Assembly (NCBI GenBank): GCA_022036555.1
Contig: CM039122.1
Span: forward strand, 53,084,693 to 53,148,692
Source: Microstegium vimineum
Lineage: Eukaryota; Streptophyta; Magnoliopsida; Poales; Poaceae
DNA length: 64,000 nucleotides
Reading direction: 5' to 3'
The notes beneath the pieces were generated by a model. It saw only the letters and a list, made by a program, of their open reading frames with translations. It searched no databases and was not told where the DNA came from. Numbering within the stretch: position 1 is the stretch's first letter; the number at the start of each line of letters is the position of its first letter. This document shows, piece by piece, positions 55,293 through 64,000 of the stretch. Position numbers and translations under genes: made by a program.

Positions 55293-57605
55293 TATTTTCT
55301 CCTGTCTCTTCTTTGTTTTATTGTGCTTAGATCTAACCATAATGAAAGATTAGAGAGAATCAAATTAATATTCTTTATTCCTTGGTGACAGAAATAAGAT
55401 GTAAGAAGATACACGAAAGAACAAGTTTCTTAACTTCACCTGTAGCAATGTTGGTCGTTGTTCGTTGGACATATGTTCTCAGACAGTCTGCTAAGTGTTT
55501 GTTGTACGATCATCCATACGAACCGTCATAAATATTTGAATTTAAGATTTGGAGATATACAAAACATATGTACAATATAGATTATTGGTTTCTAAACATA
55601 CCATGTATTCCCGAGTGCTTATTTGTATCGTGTTAGTTTACTTATCTACTATCTAATATATTAATTCTTCTTCCGATTTGAATTAACCCAGACTAATTAA
55701 AGTGGATTCAACTTTCTTTAATTATAGAAACACAGTAAACATATCATAAAATTTTTAAACCGTGAATAAATATATTTAAGCTTCTGTTTAAAAAAACATT
55801 CTATAGATTGATTAGGACACAAGAGATCGAAAAAATATTTAGAGCTTATGAGAATAACTTTAGAAGCTTCCAAAAGTTGGATTCAGTTGCTCTAGAAAAA
55901 TGAAAAAAAAATCCAAAATATTAAGAAAAAATCTCAAAAATTGTAAGGGAAATTTAATTGCATTTTGAAAATTTTCAAGATAAACATGACATGAACTTAA
56001 CATGGATGCATTATCCATTAATGTATGTTGCATCACATATTTTTATCGTGAAAAGTTTCTAGAACACATTTATACATTGATTAAAATGTATTGAAAATTT
56101 TAATGGTTTTTGGGACATTTTCTTATATTTAGGGCTAACACTAATTTTGAAATCTTACATATATTTTTATGTTATAAATGTTTTATTTGGGTTTTTCATG
56201 TCCCAATATATCTTAGGATTTTCTTAAAAAATTTAGAAGGGTGGAGACATTTTACATGGGTTAAAAATCTTATAACATGTTTAATGGTTTTTTTACTTAA
56301 GAAGGATGAAACCACCTTAAAACCACTTCTAACCAACCAGAGAAGTAACCTAAATGTTTTTGAGAGTCAAGGGAGCCAGTTTTTGGTTTTCAAGTTCAAG
56401 GAGCAAAGCTAGAGTCCGACGATGGAAACAAATTCGGTACAAATGGTCTGCACCAAAACACAGTGCGGATGTGAAGTTGACACTTAGTGGATCATGTGGC
56501 ATCTAATTTACCACGCGTGTGCAGTTAAAATGATAGGATGGTCCACATATTATGTGAATCTCCACATCATGGCCTGTTAGGGATGGCCCTCACCTAGTTT
56601 TTACCCCGCGGTGGTGTAGATAAGCAAAAATGTTTTTTTTTCTTTATATTTTTTAACAACATTTTCTATTTGTCTATAATGAACCCTTCAAGTGAAACTA
56701 GACTTCATTCCTTCCATATAAGTTAGCCCACTTCGGCCCATTATTAAGTTATTACAACGGCCCTCAGGCCGATGCGAGTTTTATTTTATTTTTTTATTTC
56801 TTTATTTTCAAATTAGCAAACTTCATTCTTTGCTCAAAATGGAATTTAGATAAATCCATTCACACACGCTACGGCTAAGGTTTTCGGCTTTTTGCATATT
56901 CAACATTTTTTTGTAAAATCTAATTCAACATTATGTGAGATCAAACCTTTTTGCACAAATGTTGTAATATAATGCATGGTAGATATATACGAGCAAACAA
57001 GGCCTACAGTGAAGATGCTCTCAATAATTCGAGCTGATGCACATTGTGCCATAGTATAGATGTATATACATGTTCATAACGAACTGAAGATGTATGGATT
57101 AGTACGCGTAAAACGCATTACGCGACAAAACAAATTTAAAGGTTTGCTGCACATACATGGCTAGTTACAAAAGATGCATGCAATTTACATATGGTTTTCT
57201 GTTTGATATCTGTTCCTGAACTGTTACTGGCTTAAGCAGGCGATAGGATCGATCGGACACCACTGTACAAATGCACACAGCGCTAGCACGGTTTTGTCTC
57301 AATCCTAGGCTCCTAGCTAAGCACGCACGGATGCCGAAATATGATTGAGAGAAAAACAAGCTGATGTGTATAACAACTATCTAAATGGAGCTTCGACAGA
57401 TTCTGAGCCGCCTGAGTCCGTAATTTCATGCCGAGCCCGTGAACTGGCACCTGGCAACTTGGCAAGGCCTGCGTGCCCGTGCTGCAACCCTGCAGGTCAA
57501 CGACCTGATCATCTCCTTCACAGCGACACGGGCGCAGCCTGACCTCGATCGGCACGCACGGGCACGGCGCGTCGATCGACACGTACGGACGACATCGGCG
57601 GCAAG

Positions 57606-59216
57606 CTAGGCGACGGCGCACGGGGCGCCGCCAATGGCAGCTCCTCCTCCTCCTGCAGCGGCAGGTCGCTTGACGAATCGGCCCTTCATCCGCGGCCGCT
57701 TCTCCGCGTTGAGCTTCCGCACCTCGTACCTTATCTTCTTGGCGAACAGCCTCGTCCGCCGCTTCTCCCGGTACCGTGTCACGCGCGCCTCCCGCCCGCC
57801 GCCCATTCCCAGCCGTGGAGTCACCGCCGCCTCCCCACCCAGCAACCGTCCTCCTCCCGCCATCCAGCCCTGCACGCAAACCTTGCATTTTTTAGATAAG
57901 GCATGAACCTGATTAATTGTACTTGCAAGTCGAAGGCATACGCTCGCGATCGATCGAGGACGAGGAGCAGCGTGAATTCATCAATTCGCAAATCAGAAAT
58001 CACGTACCGTGAGGTGGGCATGGGGCCAGAAGTCGTCGAGCTGGACATTTGGCCGTTGGCCATCGGTCCACGGCGAGCTTCCCCAGTTCTCGATGATGGC
58101 CTCGTAGTTGAGGTTGAGATCCAGGCTCCTCTTCAAGAACTGCGTACCCGCGGCGGCGTCGCTCGCCGACGCCTTCTGTTCGAAGCTGTCGTCGTAGTCC
58201 TCGTTATCCATCATCACCACCGTGGGCGAGCTGCAGTTGAAGTCCATGTCCAGCACCTCAGCCGACGACGCCTCCGGCTTCAGCTCGGCAGGCCAAAATC
58301 CGGGAGCACCGCCCTCGCTGCGGGAGCGGGAGAGGATTACGGCGCTGCCGTTGGGCTCCATCTTCACCCGCCCGACGTCTTCCTCCGCCTGTTGCGTCGT
58401 CGTCATTAGCCCTAGGCTCTCCATGTAGAACGATTCATCCAGCTCGTTGCTGTCGCCCAGGCCCTGGCCAAGAAGCGCTTCCATGTCGGCGGCGAACTCT
58501 CTGAGCTCGGCGTCCGTGGGGCCGAAGCCGGCGAAGCTGTCCGGGAGCTGCTGCACGGGCGATTCCGCGACCTGCACCACCGGCGGTGGTGCAGCCTTTG
58601 TGTTCTCCACGGCGCCGTCGACGTCATCCCTGCAGCAGGATGACGAGGCCGCGGCCGTCGGGTCATCCACCTGAGGCGGCGGCGGCGTGCAGAGCTCGGC
58701 CAGGGCGCGGTCAAAGGTCGGCACGCAGTACAGCAGCTGCTCCTCTTCTTCCTCCTCCTCCTCCTCGTCTTCTTCCTCCTCGGCCTTCCGCTCCTCCTCC
58801 TCCGACTCGACGGTGGTCACCTCAGGCACGACGACGAGCTTCCTCGACATCATCAGCTGCCCGACGCTCTTGACGTGCGGCCTCCGAGTGCGCGCCTTGC
58901 GCTTGGACCACGCCGCCGGCGCGACCTGCTGCTGGCGCCTCTTCCACGTCGACGCCGTCGTCGACGCCACGCCGGCGGCCAGCTCGAGCGTCGAGTGCGG
59001 GTCCGCTGGCGGCGACGACGTCGTCGTCGGGCGCAGGCGCAGGCGCTCGTGCCGCCTGGCGAGCGGGTTCGCCGAGTGCACCGACGCGTCGCAGCCCTGG
59101 CACAGGAAGGCGTCGTCGGCCGCGCAGTACCACCGCGCGCGCCGCCGCAGGCAGCTGTCGCACGCGCGCGCGGCCTTGCCGCCCACGGCGGCCGCCGCGT
59201 GCTTGGAGCTGCTCAT
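57606..59216 (-). CDS. COL16-like: CONSTANS-like transcription factor, one B-box plus CCT (COL16 group), 2 exons
   Basis: COL proteins are nuclear regulators of flowering, light and chlorophyll responses. Exon 1 is 59216-58008 and exon 2 is 57869-57606 (stop at 57606-57608). The GT-AG intron is between codons, giving 490 residues. A single B-box zinc finger lies at residues 19-59 with all ligands (CDSC, then C, C, C, DASVH and the last H before ERL). A basic patch follows (WSKRKARTRRPHVKS), then a glutamate run coded by a CTC/TTC repeat (about 58740-58800). The acidic middle contains FAADMEALLGQGLGD. Near the end of exon 1 are LKRSLDLNLNYEAIIENWG, as in the COL6/7/8/16 group, and WTDGQRPNV. 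The CCT domain (about residues 429-471, REARVTRYREKRRTRLFAKK) is intact. One B-box plus CCT places it with COL16/Ghd2-type proteins; exact orthology needs a tree. Confidence 0.93.
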
Positions 59217-59950
59217 GTGCCGCCCGCCGACAAATTAAAGCTAGCTAGCAGCGATCCCGGGGAACTTGCACAAAGCTGCTAGGTGTGCGCCCTCCAGCCC
59301 CGATCGGTGGCAGAATGTAGCTGGCCGGTAGCGTGACAAAATCGCAAGAAAATATCACTTCATTTTCATTCCGGTTCCGGATTAGGGCTGCAGCATGAGA
59401 TGAGTGAGAGAGGCATGGCCCAGCAGTGGCTCTTTTCCGGGGACCTCAGCCACGATGCCATGTGTACTTTCCACTTTTGGTGTAGACGTGGGGGCCCACC
59501 TGCAGGCCTTATCTGGGAGGCGATTGGCGTGCTGGAAATACCCCATCCGGTTCCAAGAAATGCGATTGGCTGCGGCTGGATTCTCAGTTGGGGCCACGGC
59601 ATGGTCTAGAGACACGTTGGAAGAGCATTGGGGATCCCGGGGGACCGGAGGAGGAGGCCCACCACCCCCAATGAAAAGTCGTTTGCTGTACCGATCAGCT
59701 GCTGTGTCTTCGTACACAATACTCCAAGCACTTTTTTTATTAATATATTAAGAGTATATGCGTAATTTCAATGGATTAATCTTTCTGTTTATTGGTAACC
59801 AACGCAAGAATCTTGAAGAACTTTTTATATAACTGATGTTTCAGTTCCTGATACCGTGAAACTTATTGTTTTTTTTATTGAGGTAGCTACGATTAATAGC
59901 TAGCTTTAATTTCTCCGAGAGGTTTGTCTAGGAATCAAGTGACATGCGTG
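59217..59950. other. Upstream region of the CONSTANS-like gene
   Basis: It contains the 5' untranslated region and probable promoter of the gene starting at 59216. A CTTATCTG word (reverse of an I-box-like GATAAG) lies at about 59507-59514. I cannot fix a TATA box. No other gene is supported. Confidence 0.4.
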
Positions 59951-60070
59951 TTCCTTCTGTTCTAAGTTATAACCATTTTTATTTTTTTAAACATCTTAGA
60001 TACATACATAGAAAAATAAATAAATAATTAAATAATTAAAACGGCTAATAATAATTTAAAACGGAGGAAG
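59951..60070. mobile_element. Degenerate Stowaway-like MITE
   Basis: It starts TTCCTTCTGTTCTAAGTTAT and ends TTAAAACGGAGGAAG before TA. The ends are imperfectly inverted and the middle is AT-rich with an ATAAATAAATAA stretch. It lies upstream of the CONSTANS-like gene. Confidence 0.6.
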
Positions 60071-62056
60071 TATATATGAATATTGTATATTTCAACAAAA
60101 GAAATTAAGCCCATCTCGAGATTTCCTTGGACTTGTAGAAGCCAAATCGGCCATGCTGATCGCCATCATATCTCTACCACGCACATAATTGATTAGACAT
60201 TATTGTTTTTCGTTTTGTTTTGAGCGGGAATCATAGGGTCGGTACACTGTTAAGGTAGGCAGCAGCACTGTCAAATGTTGAAACTCCACGTCTCCACCCA
60301 CTCTGTTTCGTGGGGATGCCAAAGGCCAAAACTTGTCCACCTGTTGCCCTTAACCTGTTCAAATAATAAAACTGGGAATCCCCACTTTGCATCTCGGATC
60401 TCATGATATTTTATTTACTGTAGAGATCTTGCATCGCTTTATTTGCTATGCAGAAATCAGAGGACTTATCTTGGCAAGATACAGGTTAAGCTTATTTGCC
60501 CTTGGAACGTAGTGTTGTTTCCAGACAGGGCTCAGGCATCATTTCTTGCAGCCAATATAGAAATCTTATCCTGCTTGGATAACGTTGTTTATTATTGTGA
60601 GCGTATCGAGTATCTAGCTAGCTAGTAAAAACTCCTTTTTCTCATTTTATTTCTCTTTCTGGGTTGCATGTCTGGTGCACTTTCTACCGGCACACAGTGA
60701 CACATAAAAGGAGGACATCCTCAAACAATAATAACCAGACAGACAGTCTCTGCCTCTCTGGTCACTAATGTTGTAAAACTATTCTGTATTAGATGAACGT
60801 GCCTAATTAATATGTGCACATACTCCCTCTGTATCCATATTACCTAACGTTTAGGACAACGACCGAGCATTAATGAAGGTCATTGACTAAGATCTAATTG
60901 AGGAGACTACGGAGGCTGAGCGCTTCTATTGTTGGCTTAGGTGTGTCGACCGGGCACAAAAAAAAACATATGCGATAGCTCACCACAACATGAACCAAAA
61001 TTGTTACCACTATATCTGGAAGTGTGTTGAGCTGCTTTACTAGAGCCTAGAACCATGAGTTTCTCCTTTATGATGTAACTACCATGAATAGTTTTATTTT
61101 AGTGACTAGAGGCATCAAGTAATTTAGAGATTTAAGTCGCCTCTCGTCTAATAACCATGCTTACAAGTTCAACGAAAGTAATTTATCCTAAGATTACAAT
61201 CTCGAGACTTCCATGCATGAGCTTGTGCAGAAAGCCAAATTGGTAATGTCAATCACCATTCACCATCATATATGTAACGTGTGCACAAACCATTGGACGC
61301 TGGTTAAAGTAGCACTTCTGTCCACAGTACTGTAGTAACGGGAATCCAGAATCCACTGTGACTGTGTTTTCTGTCACGCTCAAGGCCAAACTTGTGTCAT
61401 GTCCAGTGACTTGGGATTTGCATCGCCAGCGGAAACGAAAGTTTCGTGTCTCGGAAAGAAACAGGTTAAAATTGATGTGCGTTGGAGGATAGCGTAGTGC
61501 CGTGTAGAGGTGAACATATACTCCGCGTAGGCGCTCACCAATGAGCATCATTGCAGAGGGCACGCCGGCCAAATTCAATTAAAAGCTAGCTTATCCTCTC
61601 GGGATAATCCAGTGTGTGAATCTCTGTAGCTGCATGCAAATAAATTAATTCTTCTTTTAGCATTTCGCCATTTCCCACTGCATGCATGTCGATCCGGCGC
61701 AGTTCTGCAGATAAATTTTCTTTTTTTTTGAGGGAAATTTGACAAGTCTGAAGTGCCAGTAGTGTCTCGCACCGCACCGAGCAGGCTAACCGGGACAATC
61801 ACATCAGCGTCAAGCCCATCCCGGAATCCCCACGGTCCAGAACCAGAAGCCTGCAGCCAGCCGTCCAGGGAAAGACAGAGAATCAGATGGCTCACCCATC
61901 ACGCTGATCCGGCCTCCGGCGGGCACGCATGTGGCCGCTCCCGCATCCGGGTCCCGGCCGCACGCGGCAGGTGTCGCCACCGCATCGCTGACGCCGACGT
62001 GCCGGGCGCGGCGCCGTCGGAGCATTACCTCTCGGTGATACAGTACCTTCTTTCAG
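60071..62056. other. Intergenic sequence, no gene seen
   Basis: Two weakly similar stretches, about 60113-60420 and 61199-61480, suggest an old duplication. Bases 61750-62040 are GC-rich without a recognisable coding region. A single Stowaway-like end, TACTCCCTCTGTATCCATATT, lies at about 60821-60841 without a partner. Confidence 0.4.
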
Positions 62057-62218
62057 CCTGTTCGCTTGGTTTTTCAGTCGACTTAAATCCAGCCAGCCGA
62101 CTTAAATCCAGCCAGCCGACTTAAATCCAGCCGAAACAGTGTTTTTCTCTCACAAAAAATCAGTCAGGAGTAAATAATCCTGCCGAAACAGTGCATAATC
62201 CTGCCAAACAAACAAACA
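62057..62218. mobile_element. MITE-like sequence with internal 19-bp triplication
   Basis: It starts CCTGTTCGCTTGG like the element at 14233 and ends near CCTGCCAAACAAACAAAC. Inner words GCCGAAACAGTG occur twice. Three head-to-tail copies of CGACTTAAATCCAGCCAGC (period 19) lie at 62079-62133. The right terminus is approximate. Confidence 0.55.
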
Positions 62219-62630
62219 ATTTGTCACCGGTCAGTGGTCAGTCACCTGTACTACGTATTTCTACGCCCCTACCGCGCCGGAGCTTGGAGGGGAAGTTGAT
62301 GTTTATCCGCTGGATGATGATGAGTCGTGTCGTCGTCGGAGGAGCGAGGACGACGTGTTGCGTTGCGGCTGTCATCGTCGTCGTCTCCAGCCTCTTCTCT
62401 GTCATTTCACTTTCACCTGGGTCATGGGAGGAATATGGAGGTCTTCCGGAAACCGCACATACGTGCTAGCGGCTAGTGCTAACGAGGAACCAGACCTGCA
62501 AATGGTCTTGATTTTATTATGTTACAAGCTCCATACTAAAAGATATAGCCATATAGGCGATGAAAAAAATTAACTCAACACGAGAAATAAATTGGAGATT
62601 GGTTCAACTTAAATGTGTGACTACTATATA

Positions 62631-62888
62631 CTCCCTCTATACTCAAAAAATTTGTCGTTTTAAAAAATGACACGGTCTCCAAAGTGTAACTTTTGATTAT
62701 TTATTTTTTTTAAAATATTTATTGACATATAATATATGTACATTTTTATGAGAGTATTTTTCAAGACAAATCTATTAATATGAGTTTTATATTTTCAAAT
62801 TTAATAATTTAAAAGTTATTCATGATTTATATTCTAATGTTTGACTAAAACTTATTCTAAACAATAATTTTTTTGAGTAAGAAGGGAG
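62631..62888. mobile_element. Stowaway-type MITE (258 bp)
   Basis: The ends CTCCCTCTATACTCAAAAAA and TTTTTTTGAGTAAGAAGGGAG are inverted and flanked by TA (62629-62630, 62889-62890). The interior is AT-rich and non-coding. Confidence 0.82.
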
Positions 62889-62890
62889 TA

Positions 62891-63595
62891 CATCTATAGT
62901 AAAATTAAGAAATGTGGAAATTGAGCTACACATCTCCATTCAGACAATCTCACGGTCCAGATCGCGACTCCAGAGCTCTTGTTCAACTGGTCAAGCAATG
63001 ATACGAGTGATGGCATCAAACCCAACACCTTGTTTCAAACTTTGAATAGGAACGTGGAATGACGAACCGAGAGAGAGGCCCCATGAACTGGACCGTCAGC
63101 CTGCTTAGCTTTTTTTTTTTCAGGGGAGTCGGCCTGCTTAGCTAACAGCCCAGACAAGGTGCGGGCCTAATAAGTGAGTCAAAACCCACTTCCAAATTCA
63201 GCCCATGGCCTGATCGACGTCTCTCGAGCTGTTTGTGGGCCCCGGCAGCTGCCGCTTCAGTTTTCTTGAAGGCCAGCGTTTTGACGATTTTTAATGATTG
63301 CCTGATCTTGTCCACGTGGCTGTCCTGAAGTCCTGGCTGAACCTTGAGGTGGTAGGCAGTATGCCGTACGCTGTACGCGCAGGCTGTAGCTAAATAGCAC
63401 AGGTCTCAGAGCTTAATCCCTCCACGGTCACACGTGCATGTGCATATGCGCATACTAGTTGATCCTTTCATTCGTGTGTCCTTGTTGTCCTGGGTGTACT
63501 TGTTACACTTCACCCTTTTATGACCAGAAATTCTCAGCCAACTATTCATGTATAGGGAGCTTAGGATGTAACGGGGATTAGATATCATAAGGATT
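62891..63595. other. Intergenic sequence, no gene seen
   Basis: Mixed-composition sequence without a supported coding region, RNA gene or repeat. Confidence 0.4.
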
Positions 63596-63730
63596 TGTTT
63601 AGCTACACTCGTATCCATCTCAGCCTATATATGTATTATAGTGGATTGGTCGAAATAGAAAATAGTTATTTTTTCACTTCGATCCATAGAAATATAAGTG
63701 GATTGAAGTCGATATGAGCGTAGCCAAACA
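63596..63730. mobile_element. MITE-like element (135 bp)
   Basis: TGTTTAGCTACACTCGTATC near the left and GATATGAGCGTAGCCAAACA at the right are imperfect inverted repeats about 20 bases long. Inner TAGTGGATTGG and AAGTGGATTGA words recur. No target duplication is clear. Confidence 0.65.
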
Positions 63731-64000
63731 TCTAAATTTGTTTTTTTAAGTATTTGAGACTTAGAATCGGGTAAAGATATTGTTGGAAACAGATATGAAT
63801 GTTTAGAAGGGCTAAATAAGACATTTTGCACCTTTAGAAGGCTATAAATAAAGAATCCTCTCTTTAGTATACCTATATATCGCGTGTCTTTGTCGATTGA
63901 CGTGAGAGAGAATCGAAGTATTCCTGCAGTCCATTCCTTGCTGACATCCAAGATAATAACCGCCTTTGGATCGGAAGCCCATCCTAAAAAACAAGCAAGT

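Larger units (their letters stand above)
53461..57605. other. Long AT-rich intergenic region with MITEs, a G27 run and a CACTA-type element
   Basis: No gene is supported. Entries at 53793-53904, 54244-54270 and 54828-55292 cover what I can name. Bases 55300-57160 are AT-rich anonymous sequence. The last part (about 57165-57605) is likely the 3' untranslated region and flank of the CONSTANS-like gene. Confidence 0.5.

Noticed and set aside
41818..59216. Functional gene cluster of the four host genes on one strand
   Set aside because: Thylakoid curvature, blue copper, SAM transport and a flowering-type regulator share no pathway. They are several kb apart with independent promoters.
61753..62124. 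GC-rich open frames at 61750-62120 as a gene
   Set aside because: No domain is recognised and frames on both strands are equally open; the right part overlaps a MITE-like repeat.

Overview
The window is nuclear DNA from a grass (Poaceae), probably of the panicoid group (maize, sorghum, sugarcane). The host genes are spliced, with GT-AG introns and GC-rich first exons. They are interrupted by Ty3/gypsy, Ty1/copia, L1 and RTE LINE, hAT, CACTA and Stowaway-type elements of the kinds known from grasses. The grass call rests on these families; the subfamily is a guess. A run of exactly 100 N at 13479-13578 marks an assembly gap.

Bases 1-39000 are almost wholly transposon-derived and deeply nested. 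From the left: a long gypsy LTR (1-6227) carries a small gag-only gypsy element (2928-5732, perfect 5-bp target-site duplication). The LTR abuts a decayed L1 LINE (6228-9313). A Ty1/copia element follows, with a 2.1-kb LTR, a primer binding site and gag (9314-12767). It is cut by an inverted copy of its own LTR end that runs into the gap. From 14692 to about 39000 the backbone is a minus-strand hAT transposase pseudogene. Its putative last intron is expanded by about 22 kb of later insertions. These are an RTE LINE (15034-23020) split by a pol-less gypsy element (16215-22718, perfect target-site duplication), and a gypsy chromovirus (23021-36946) whose own pol is split by a 3.3-kb solo-type LTR (26219-29554).

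Bases 41000-59300 are gene space with four host genes, all on the minus strand. They are a CURT1A-type thylakoid curvature protein (41818-42652, 4 exons), a plantacyanin-type blue copper protein (44982-45492, 2 exons), an S-adenosylmethionine carrier of the mitochondrial carrier family (48386-about 53184, at least 12 exons, with one frameshifting base in exon 10), and a CONSTANS-like factor with one B-box and a CCT domain (57606-59216, 2 exons). These genes are unrelated in function and are not an operon. Between and within them lie an L1 fragment in a SAMC intron, a 1.3-kb poly(A) retroposon with an 18-bp target-site duplication, a possible solo LTR, a CACTA-type element with internal 35-bp repeats, and several MITEs. 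From 59300 to 64000 I see only MITEs and anonymous intergenic sequence.

I found no convincing new biological system. The points most worth checking are the nested insertion inside the hAT gene, the leader reading frames of the chromovirus, the GC-rich retroposon, and the homopolymer indels that break otherwise good genes.
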